Shown piece after piece: positions 48,656 through 56,012 of a stretch of DNA of 64,000 nucleotides. The position numbers and the translations under genes are program-made. Origin of the DNA: Collinsella sp. (GTDB lineage Bacteria > Actinomycetota > Coriobacteriia > Coriobacteriales > Coriobacteriaceae); assembly GCA_018376905.1 (NCBI GenBank), contig JAHAAK010000006.1:1-64000 (forward strand), written 5' to 3'. A model generated the notes under the pieces. The model had not been told where the DNA came from, made no database searches, and saw only the letters and a program-made list of their open reading frames with translations. Every line of letters starts with the position of its first letter. Positions within the stretch are counted from its first letter, which is position 1.

Positions 48656-50332
48656 TTACGAGAGCGACGTTCTCAGCAACTCGTTGAAGAGCTTCGGGTT
48701 GCCCTTGCCGCGGCTCGCCTTCATGCACTGGCCCACCAAAAAGCCAATGACCTTCTGGTTGCCGTCACGATACTGCTGCGCCTGATCGGCACAGTTTGCC
48801 AGAACCTCGTCCACGATCGGCTGCAGCGCGCCGGCATCGCTCACCTGACGCATACCGCGCTCGTCAACGATCTTGTTGGGGTCGTCGCCGGTCTGGGCCA
48901 TGGCCTCAAAGACCTCGTGCGCCTGGTTGGAGCTGATGGCATCGGTCGCGAGCAACTTGGCAAGCGCTGCCACCTGAGCCGGTGCAATACCGGACTCGGT
49001 CAGCGACACACCCGCACCCTTAAGGTAGGCGATCATCTCGTTCACCAGCAGGTTTGCGACCGTCTGGGCCTCCTTGCCAGCCATACCGGCAGCGGCAGCC
49101 TCAAAGAACTCGGCAAACTCCGGGTCGCCAGCAATCTGCTCGGCATCGGCCGCCTTAATGCCAAAGTCGGCCTCAAAACGGGCGCGCTTGGCATCGGGCA
49201 GCTCGGGGATCTCGCCTCGGCAGCGGTCGATGAACTCGTCGTCCAGATCGAAGGGCGCCAGGTCGGGATCGGGGAACAGGCGATAGTCGTCGGCCGTCTC
49301 CTTCACACGCATGACCACGGTGCGCTTGCGGCTGGGCTCCCAGTGGCGGGTCTCCTGATAGATGATGCCGCCCTCCTCGAGCACCTCGGCCTGGCGGCAG
49401 ATCTCGTAGGCAAGGCCGTCATGCAGACTCTTAAACGAGTTGAGGTTCTTGAGCTCGGTCTTGGTGCCCAGCTTGGTCTCGCCGCGGCGGCGCAGCGACA
49501 CATTGCCGTCGCAACGCATGGAGCCCTTCTCCATGGAGCAGTCGGAGATGCCCAGCGTCACAAAGATACGACGGAGCTTTTCCATAAACAGGCGAGCCTC
49601 CTCGGGCGTGCGCAGGTCGGGCTCGGTGACGAGCTCAATCAGCGGCGTCCCGCAGCGGTTGTAGTCGACGAGTGACTCTGCCGCGGCGGTAATGCGGCCC
49701 TCGGCACCGCCCACGTGCACCATCTTGGCGGCATCCTCCTCCATGTGGATGCGCAGGATGCGAATGGGCACCGTGTAGGAACCGTCCTCGCGGCGCTCAG
49801 GCATCTGCAGGTTGGACGCGTCGTAGCTGGCCAGATGGCCGGCGCGCTGATTGCCTTCGCGCATGGTCGACGTCATGGACGTGGACAGGCCCTCGGCGTT
49901 GGCCGAAGCGCTCGCCAGGCTCTGGGCCTCGGCCTCGCCAAACGCGCAGTCGGGGCGCTCGGCGGCACCGCGACCGGTCACGTCCAGGTCCAGGTGACCG
50001 TACATGGCAAAGGCGACCGGGCCCTGCGTGGTTTGGAAGTTCTTGGCCATATCGGGATAGAAGTAGTGCTTGCGGTAGAACATCGAGTGGCGCTGGATCT
50101 CGCAGTTGGTGGCGAGACCGGCCTTGACGATGCTCTCGATGGCGCGCTTGTTAGGCACCGGCAGGGCGCCGGGCAGGCCCAGGCACACCGGGCACACGTT
50201 GGCGTTGGGCTCGTCATCGTGGCTGAGCTTGCAGTTGCAGAACATCTTGGTATCGAGTGCGGTGAGCTCGGTATGGATCTCCAGGCCGATCACGGCCTCC
50301 CAATCCTGCAGGACCTCGGAAAGCTCCTTCAT
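48656..50332 (-). CDS. gatB: Asp/Glu-tRNA amidotransferase subunit B, with insertion
   Basis: 558 residues, longer than the usual ~480. It starts WEAVIGLEIHTEL; the zinc site is CNCKLSHDDEPNANVCPVC (Cys32, 34, 47 and 50); NFQTTQGPVA and RIHMEEDAAK are core motifs; and the YqeY-like tail ends the protein. Between residues about 120 and 187, where other GatB proteins have only a few residues before the RIHMEED motif, an insertion rich in Ala, Ser and Glu is found. The kinase half activates the tRNA-bound Glu or Asp with ATP. It overlaps gatA by one base. Ammonia comes from GatA. Confidence 0.95.
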   Translation of the reverse strand: MKELSEVLQDWEAVIGLEIHTELTALDTKMFCNCKLSHDDEPNANVCPVCLGLPGALPVPNKRAIESIVKAGLATNCEIQRHSMFYRKHYFYPDMAKNFQTTQGPVAFAMYGHLDLDVTGRGAAERPDCAFGEAEAQSLASASANAEGLSTSMTSTMREGNQRAGHLASYDASNLQMPERREDGSYTVPIRILRIHMEEDAAKMVHVGGAEGRITAAAESLVDYNRCGTPLIELVTEPDLRTPEEARLFMEKLRRIFVTLGISDCSMEKGSMRCDGNVSLRRRGETKLGTKTELKNLNSFKSLHDGLAYEICRQAEVLEEGGIIYQETRHWEPSRKRTVVMRVKETADDYRLFPDPDLAPFDLDDEFIDRCRGEIPELPDAKRARFEADFGIKAADAEQIAGDPEFAEFFEAAAAGMAGKEAQTVANLLVNEMIAYLKGAGVSLTESGIAPAQVAALAKLLATDAISSNQAHEVFEAMAQTGDDPNKIVDERGMRQVSDAGALQPIVDEVLANCADQAQQYRDGNQKVIGFLVGQCMKASRGKGNPKLFNELLRTSLS

Positions 50333-51846
50333 TACAGCTCGCCTCCCTTCCCGGCAAAATCGGGCGCGACGGAAAGCGCGGGCGCACCCGTGGCGGCATC
50401 GGCAAAGCCGCGCTCCAGGGCGCGGGCAAACGTGAGCAGCTGACGGTCCTTAAACGCCGGACCCACCAGCTGAGCAGATACGGGCAGTTTGCTGTCCTCG
50501 CCCAGGCCCAGCGGCACCGAGATACCACCGTTGCCGCAAATGTTGAGCGAAATGGTGTACAGGTCGGAGAGGTACATCTGCGTGGGGTCGCTGATCTCGC
50601 CAAACTTAAAGGCCGTGCGCGGCGAGGCGGGCATGAGGATGGTGTCTACCTTGGCATACGCGGCGTCGTAGTCCTGCGTGATGAGCGTGCGGGCCTTTTG
50701 CGCAGCGTAGTAGTACTTGTCGTACACGCCCGAGCTCAGCAGGTAGGCGCCGAGCATCTGACGGCGCTTGGCCTCGGCACCAAAGCCGTGGGCGCGCGAA
50801 AGCGAGCTCTGGTCGGACAGGTTGGCGCAGCCCTCCTCCTGGTAGCCATAGCGAATGCCGTCGAAACGTGCCAGGTTGGAGAACGCCTCGGCCGGGCCGA
50901 TGACGTAGTAGGCGGCGATGGCGGCATCCAGGTGCGGCAGGTCGACCTCGACCAGCTCGGCGCCCTGGTTCTGCAGCTCCTGGGCGGCGCGCTGAACAGC
51001 GGCCTTGACCTCGGGCGTCAGGCCCTCGGCCTCCATGAACGCGGGGATAATGCCCACGCGCTTGCCCTCGATGCTGTCGTTAAGATGCTCGGTAAAGTCG
51101 ACGGCGCAATCCTGGCTGGTGCAGTCGTACGGATCGTGGCCCGCGCCGGTAAGCGCGTTCATGGCTAGCGCGACATCCTCGACCGTGCGGCCGAAGGGTC
51201 CCACCTGGTCGAGCGACGAGCCAAAGGCAACCACGCCGTAACGGCTCACGGCGCCATACGTGGGCTTAAAGCCCACCACGCCGCACAGTGACGCCGGCTG
51301 GCGAATGGAGCCACCGGTGTCCGAGCCCAGCGAGAGCGCGACCTCGCCCGCGGCGACGGCGGCAGCGGAGCCGCCCGAGGAGCCGCCGGGCACGCGCTCG
51401 ATATCCCAGGGGTTGTTGGTGCGGTGGAAGGCCGAGCTCTCGGTAGAGCTACCAAAGGCAAACTCGTCCATGTTGGCCTTGCCCATGGGCAGGCAGCCGG
51501 CATCGAGCATGCGCTGGACGCAGGTGGCGGTGTAGACGCTCTGGTAGTTCTCGAGCATGCGGGAAGCGCAGGTGGTGCGCGTACCCACGAGGTTCATGTT
51601 GTCCTTAATGGCCAGCGGCACGCCCGCGAGCGGGGGCAGCGGCTTGCCTGCGGCACGGTCGACATCCACGCGCGCGGCGGCCTCGAGCGCGAGCTCGGGC
51701 GCTACCTGCAGGAATGCCTGGACCCCGCCCTCGCGCGCCTCGATGGCGGCAAGGGAGGCCTGGGCCACCTCGGTAGCGGTAAAGTCGCCGGCGGCAACGC
51801 CCGCGGCGATCTGGGCGGCGGTAAGGGAATCGAAGCTCTGCGCCAT
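50332..51846 (-). CDS. gatA: Asp/Glu-tRNA amidotransferase subunit A
   Basis: 504 residues. Amidase signature with the Ser-cisSer-Lys triad Lys81 (AIKDNM), Ser156 (GGSSGGS) and Ser180 (GSDTGGSIRQP), the same pattern as staphylococcal GatA shifted by two. It releases ammonia from glutamine for GatB. It overlaps gatC and gatB by one base on each side (TAATG), so the three are translated in strict stoichiometry. The presence of gatCAB implies that the organism makes Gln-tRNA and/or Asn-tRNA indirectly. Confidence 0.97.
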   Translation of the reverse strand: MAQSFDSLTAAQIAAGVAAGDFTATEVAQASLAAIEAREGGVQAFLQVAPELALEAAARVDVDRAAGKPLPPLAGVPLAIKDNMNLVGTRTTCASRMLENYQSVYTATCVQRMLDAGCLPMGKANMDEFAFGSSTESSAFHRTNNPWDIERVPGGSSGGSAAAVAAGEVALSLGSDTGGSIRQPASLCGVVGFKPTYGAVSRYGVVAFGSSLDQVGPFGRTVEDVALAMNALTGAGHDPYDCTSQDCAVDFTEHLNDSIEGKRVGIIPAFMEAEGLTPEVKAAVQRAAQELQNQGAELVEVDLPHLDAAIAAYYVIGPAEAFSNLARFDGIRYGYQEEGCANLSDQSSLSRAHGFGAEAKRRQMLGAYLLSSGVYDKYYYAAQKARTLITQDYDAAYAKVDTILMPASPRTAFKFGEISDPTQMYLSDLYTISLNICGNGGISVPLGLGEDSKLPVSAQLVGPAFKDRQLLTFARALERGFADAATGAPALSVAPDFAGKGGEL

Positions 51847-52157
51847 TACTCGCTCTCCCCCTCTCCCAAAATGGACGGCACGCGGAAGTAACGCTCGCGC
51901 ACGCTGCCGGCGTTCTCGAGCGCGACGTCGAGCGGCAGATCGCGCTCGGGCTCGCGCAGGTCATCGCCCATCACGTTGGACAGGCTTCCGATGGGATGGA
52001 ACGTGGGCTCCACGTCGGGCAAGTCATATTGCAAGACGGGCTCGAGCATCTGGACGGCATCGTTCATGTAGGACGTCATCTGGGTGAGCTCGTCATCGGT
52101 CAGTGCGATCTTTGCGTACTCGGCGATGCCGCGCACGTCTTTCTCGCTGAGTGCCAT
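51846..52157 (-). CDS. gatC: Asp/Glu-tRNA amidotransferase subunit C
   Basis: 103 residues from ATG 52157 (GAAGGGAG upstream), normal length. LSEKDVRGIAEYAKIALTDDEL at the start and the LREPERDLPLDVALENAGSVRERYFRVPSIL tail that wraps around GatA. First gene of gatCAB. Confidence 0.94.
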   Translation of the reverse strand: MALSEKDVRGIAEYAKIALTDDELTQMTSYMNDAVQMLEPVLQYDLPDVEPTFHPIGSLSNVMGDDLREPERDLPLDVALENAGSVRERYFRVPSILGEGESE

Positions 52158-52273
52158 AGGCGCTCCCTTCCGCATAACAGTTAAACCGCTCTAGTATACA
52201 AGGCAACGCCGCTTGGAGCAGATGCTTTACCTAAATGCAGCGAAAACGTAACGAGGGCGGCGGCTGACAGGCG

Positions 52274-52311
52274 GCGGGCTGGCGGTTTTGTAGCGAAAAC
52301 CGCCAGCCCGC
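52274..52311. repeat. Perfect 16-bp hairpin
   Basis: GCGGGCTGGCGGTTTT and AAAACCGCCAGCCCGC with a 6-base loop (GTAGCG), upstream of gatC. Related AACGAAA pieces recur over the next 40 bases. It belongs to the 303-base gap 52158-52460, which contains no gene, only this hairpin and the two palindromes below. Confidence 0.75.
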
Positions 52312-52341
52312 AACGAAAACCGTCTCGCCCACAACGAAAGG

Positions 52342-52398
52342 CATCACAACATTCGACGCTTTTCGTCCAAATCGCGATTTTCATCGAATGTTGTGATG
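52342..52398. repeat. Palindromic repeat B, copy 1
   Basis: CATCACAACATTCGA pairs with TCGAATGTTGTGATG (15 bp) around a 27-base loop containing AATCGCGATTTT. A near-identical copy is at 62672-62730, loop included. Confidence 0.82.
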
Positions 52399-52412
52399 GT
52401 TTGGAAGTCCCG

Positions 52413-52447
52413 ACCACCACAAAGGTGCCTGTCCCCTTTGTGGTGGT
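52413..52447. repeat. Short palindrome R5 (REP-like)
   Basis: ACCACCACAAAGG pairs perfectly with CCTTTGTGGTGGT around TGCCTGTCC. It lies 13 bases past the sortase stop on that gene's downstream side, next to repeat B, as R6 is next to the second copy of B. Confidence 0.8.
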
Positions 52448-52460
52448 TCTGGAGAATGTC

Positions 52461-53399
52461 CTATGCCGAGGCCTTGGCCTTGCGGCGCTTGCGGACCGCG
52501 TGGATCACGATGTCCAGCAGCAACAGCACAATGGCTACGACCACGATGAGCACGGCAAACTCGCGCTTGCCCCAGTGGCGACCGGCCAGCGATTTTTGCT
52601 TGTCGACGTCCTTTTTGCTGTACTTGGTGCGCACGCAATGCACCAGCAGGCGATGGTCGTTCACGCCGTAGGGCGTGCAGGTGACGAGCGTCACCTTGTC
52701 GGCGCCGGGCTCGATGGTTAGCGACTCCATCTCCTCGGGCAGCACCACCTCGGAGTCCACCATCTTGTAGGCGAGCGTCTTGTTCATGGTGTGCAGCAAC
52801 ACCAGGTCGCCGGGCTCCAGCGAGTGGATGTCGTCGAACATGCTCAGGTTGCGCATGCCCGAGTGCGCGGTGAGCACGCAATGAGTCGAGGTGCCGCCCA
52901 CCGGCAGGCTCGTGCCCTCCAGGTGGCCGACGCCCGCCATAAGGACTTCTTCGCTCGTGCCGTGGTAGATGGGCATGCTCACGTCGATGGAGGGAATCTC
53001 GACCCAGCTCATCATGGGGTCGCGGTCAAAGATGAGCTGCTGAGCGTAGGGCTCGATCTGGTCGGCGGGAAGCTCGGTGGCCTCGCCCGCCAGCTGCTCG
53101 TTATAGGAGCGCGCCTGAAGCAGGATGCGCTCGCGCTCCTCGGCAGACAGCGCGTCCACGGTGCTGGACACCGTGCTGATCTGGTTGAACACGCCCGAGG
53201 CCTCGAGCCGGTCCAAGATCCACGGCCAGGTCATAAGGCCCACGCCAATAAGAATGATGACGATGGTGATGAGACGGTCGGCCCAGCGCGGCAGTCGCTT
53301 GCGGCGGCGCTTGGGCTTTGGTTGAGGTTTGGGCTGAGGGCTTGAGCCGCCGTTGTCCGCGGCGTTACTGCTCTTCATATGTTTGGCGCCCTGCACCAT
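52461..53399 (-). CDS. Class C sortase (pilus assembly)
   Basis: 312 residues, ribosome site GAGGAG. A basic Pro/Lys-rich N-terminus is followed by a membrane segment (42-62), the catalytic domain with His179 (TAHSG), Cys241 (TLVTCTPYG) and Arg250 (NDHR), and a second membrane segment (281-300) with a basic tail. Two membrane anchors are the hallmark of class C, pilin-polymerising sortases. It presumably links the pilins encoded at 54-61 kb through their sorting signals. It sits downstream of the pilin genes on the same strand but after a terminator, so it may have its own promoter. Confidence 0.93.
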   Translation of the reverse strand: MVQGAKHMKSSNAADNGGSSPQPKPQPKPKRRRKRLPRWADRLITIVIILIGVGLMTWPWILDRLEASGVFNQISTVSSTVDALSAEERERILLQARSYNEQLAGEATELPADQIEPYAQQLIFDRDPMMSWVEIPSIDVSMPIYHGTSEEVLMAGVGHLEGTSLPVGGTSTHCVLTAHSGMRNLSMFDDIHSLEPGDLVLLHTMNKTLAYKMVDSEVVLPEEMESLTIEPGADKVTLVTCTPYGVNDHRLLVHCVRTKYSKKDVDKQKSLAGRHWGKREFAVLIVVVAIVLLLLDIVIHAVRKRRKAKASA

Positions 53400-53529
53400 C
53401 GCCGGTCACTCCTCTACAACTCAAGTTGTCTGAACAAATAATAGCCGATTAGCGAGCTCATGCGCTGCGCAACGCAGCCTGGCAGCATTGCGCAGTGCAA
53501 GTATGGGCCCGCATTTGAGTTTTCAAAAT

Positions 53530-53660
53530 ATCCCGAATCGGCTGGGCGATTCGGGATACAATGGCAATAGAAAACGATGCATCCCGCGTAAGTGTTCGAA
53601 AGCGCGGGCGGCCTAGTTTTCTGGTTTTGTTAAATGCCCGGGCCTCTAACCCCGGGCATT
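53530..53660. other. Structured stretch between sortase and small protein gene
   Basis: Three stem-loops in 130 bases: ATCCCGAATCG/CGATTCGGGAT (53530-53557); CCCGCG/CGCGGG nested in GAAAAC/GTTTTC (about 53571-53621); and AATGCCCGGG/CCCGGGCATT (53633-53660). The last lies just after the stop of the small gene at 53662 and could end its transcript. Together they might be a sortase leader RNA on the minus strand. No known riboswitch is recognised. Confidence 0.5.
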
Positions 53661-53661
53661 C

Positions 53662-53814
53662 TTATTTGCGCTTGTTGCAGCGCAAATGCCTTCTACCGTC
53701 CGCACCGCGCGTGCGCCTACGGACCTTAAACCGAACCTCATACGAGTCAAGAAACGCGATGACGAACGAGCCTACCGCCGCGAGGGCGGCGAGCGCGTTA
53801 AGGAATTTCAGCAT
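53662..53814 (-). CDS. Small single-membrane-segment protein in the pilus locus
   Basis: 50 residues from ATG 53814, with a strong GGAGGT site 7 bases upstream. One hydrophobic helix (about 2-23, LKFLNALAALAAVGSFVIAF) followed by a very basic tail (VRFKVRRRTRGADGRRHLRCNKRK). The good start site makes it likely to be translated even though it is short. It lies between the backbone pilin terminator and the sortase. No relatives are recognised; a role in assembly or in anchoring the sortase is only a guess. Confidence 0.6.
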   Translation of the reverse strand: MLKFLNALAALAAVGSFVIAFLDSYEVRFKVRRRTRGADGRRHLRCNKRK

Positions 53815-54119
53815 TTGGGGACCTCCGATCGAGTCGTCGGCCGCCCGCGCACGGGATGCGTCGCAAGGGTATTTTACTGCGAGCACTCGCACTTACAGCT
53901 GGTAAACGCAATATTTGCAAACATCTGTTCGATATTCATATGCTTGATCCATCGGGCAATGGAGGGTGGCTACGTTGTCCAAAAAAAACGGGGCAGACTC
54001 CAGTGCGAAGTCTGCCCCGAAAAGAGAATGGCAAAGCAAGAACGTGGATGGACGAGAAAAGTGTCCGCAAGTCTCATGGCCATCACATCCCACCTGCCAA
54101 AGGGATGGGTGAGCGAGCG
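53815..54119. other. Gap between backbone pilin and small protein
   Basis: 305 bases. It contains the pilin-operon terminator (53981-54020) and, beyond it, an AT-rich part around 53905-53945 that could carry the promoter for the small protein and sortase. Frames crossing it on the plus strand are antisense to the pilin gene and have no ribosome site. Confidence 0.5.
53981..54020 (-). terminator. Terminator of the pilin operon
   Basis: On the minus strand CGGGGCAGACTTCGCA pairs with TGGAGTCTGCCCCG (a single mismatch, GCACT apex), then eight T. The strongest terminator in the window. Confidence 0.93.
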
Positions 54120-55898
54120 TTACTCCTGCTCGGACTCCTCAGCCTGCTTACGGCTGCGGATGAGGTGCGCCACGCCGATGCACAGCACCGCGCCGCCAGC
54201 GATCCAAGTGAACGTCACGCCGTTAAGACCGGTGAGCGGGAGGTTGGAACCCTTCTCATCGATGACGGTGAGGTGCACCTTGCCGTCAGCTGCCTCGGTT
54301 TTAGTTTTAGCCACCTTGACGAGATTCGTATCGGTACCAGGAGCAGGAGTGCAGCCCGGGTTAACCACAGTCTTATCGTCTGCCGGAAGCGTCCCACGAG
54401 TAATGGTGAACTTGATGCCAGCGCTGTGGGAGTTGTTATATCCAGGCGCCGGCTTGACCTCCGCAAGGACGTAAGCACCCTCATCAAGACCGACAACGTT
54501 AATCTTGCCGTTTGCGTCGGTCGTCAGTTTGGCCTGCTCGCTATTCTTCGTCTTGGTACCATCCGCCTTGATATAGTTATCGGTATCGCCCCGCTCCTGC
54601 AGCGTGAACTCAACGCCCTCGAGCCCCTTAGTTTCGTCATCGGAGCCCACCTTGATGACATCGATGCCATAGGTGTAGTCATAAGCAGGGTGCTCAACCG
54701 TGGTGCCATTGTCGGAAGATTGCGGGTCATCGGAATAAGAGTGCGGGTTGTTGGAATAAGTCAGGGTAACCTTGTTCTTTTGCGGCATACCGGCCAAACC
54801 CTGGAAGTCAGCCTCCATCACTCCGCTTTTGAAAATCTTTGAAGAGTCGAGCTTGGCTTTATACTCAACAGTCACCTTGGTGTCCGCATTAAAGGTGACA
54901 GGACCGCTCGAGCACGTGCACGCCTTGAGGTTCGTAAAGACCACCTTGAGTACATTGTTCTCGTAAGTAGCGTCATAACCCGACGTTACTTCGTCGCCAT
55001 TGATCTGTACAGTAACTTTAGGTTTATCCGTATCGTCCATGAGTTCGGCAGACATAGAACCAGGTAACTCGTCCTTGAACTCGTAATAATACTTATCGTA
55101 GGTGTTGATATTGCTCGCAACCGTACCGGTGAGCTGATAGTCGATAAACTGATCCATTCCGGAGTCAGCTGCCTTGTTAGGGTTATCGAACGAGCCGAAA
55201 TCGCTGCCATCTTTGTCATCCATGACGGCCTTGGTCACGTTGGGGACGCTCTTCTTGGGGGCCGCTTTAACGTCAGAGCCACCGACGATGGTGAAGATCG
55301 GTGAGGTGTACGCGTCGGTATTGCCATCAGTACCGCTAGTCTTACCGGGCGCATCGGTCACGAAAAGCCAGTAGCCATGTTCCAGATTCTCAAAGTTACC
55401 CTTGCTGGAATTGCTTGGCTGTGTCCAAGTGAGCGTCTTGTTCCCCTCCAAGGCCTCGGCAATCAAGTCCAGAACCGTGCCATTATCAACCGCCGTATTC
55501 TTTCCGACATTCAAGCCCTGAGCTCGATTAATGAACTCAGCCCACGTCTGGGCGTCATCATTTACGTCAGGTACTCCAGGAACGTCTTTGAGTGCAGTCG
55601 TAACGAGGGTTTTCACATTACCCGGAGCCCACTGAATATCAGAAAGAGTCTTGGCGGCCGAATCATCCCAACCATCGCTCTTCTTGTCCTGCGTGATCTT
55701 CGCGGTAAAGATCTGGATGCCCTTGAAAGATGTGGCATATTCAGTGTCAGGGTCAGTGATAAACACCTTGCCCTTCTCCGTAGCCACCGTTGGCACACCC
55801 GCAGCAAACGCCATCGTGACCGGGGCCATGACGCCGCCGAAGCTCAGCGCTGCTGTGAGGCCGGCGGTTACTGCCAGGCGTGCGATGTTCTTGTTCAT
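54120..55898 (-). CDS. Backbone pilin with LPLTG sorting signal
   Basis: 592 residues from ATG 55898 (AGGAAAGAAG upstream). Signal peptide 1-~33 (ending MAFAAG), an N-terminal pilin D1-like region, a middle domain, and a C-terminal Cna-B/SpaA-type domain (GIDVIKVGSDDETKGLEGVEFTLQERG ... VGLDEGAYVLAEVKPAPGY), which usually closes with an internal Lys-Asn isopeptide bond. The sorting signal LPLTG (553-557) precedes a membrane segment and RSRKQ tail. The isopeptide-forming fimbrial protein type and its position before the sortase make it the shaft subunit. Two cysteines in ACTCSSG may form a small disulfide. Confidence 0.9.
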   Translation of the reverse strand: MNKNIARLAVTAGLTAALSFGGVMAPVTMAFAAGVPTVATEKGKVFITDPDTEYATSFKGIQIFTAKITQDKKSDGWDDSAAKTLSDIQWAPGNVKTLVTTALKDVPGVPDVNDDAQTWAEFINRAQGLNVGKNTAVDNGTVLDLIAEALEGNKTLTWTQPSNSSKGNFENLEHGYWLFVTDAPGKTSGTDGNTDAYTSPIFTIVGGSDVKAAPKKSVPNVTKAVMDDKDGSDFGSFDNPNKAADSGMDQFIDYQLTGTVASNINTYDKYYYEFKDELPGSMSAELMDDTDKPKVTVQINGDEVTSGYDATYENNVLKVVFTNLKACTCSSGPVTFNADTKVTVEYKAKLDSSKIFKSGVMEADFQGLAGMPQKNKVTLTYSNNPHSYSDDPQSSDNGTTVEHPAYDYTYGIDVIKVGSDDETKGLEGVEFTLQERGDTDNYIKADGTKTKNSEQAKLTTDANGKINVVGLDEGAYVLAEVKPAPGYNNSHSAGIKFTITRGTLPADDKTVVNPGCTPAPGTDTNLVKVAKTKTEAADGKVHLTVIDEKGSNLPLTGLNGVTFTWIAGGAVLCIGVAHLIRSRKQAEESEQE

Positions 55899-56012
55899 GT
55901 GCGTCTTCTTTCCTCTGCTTTCTACTTCGTAACTCATTCGATCTGTCATCATCTGTCTGTGTCTTAGCATCTACTTCGCTACGTCTCGCCCCGCTCTCTG
56001 TGGGGCTGTCAG

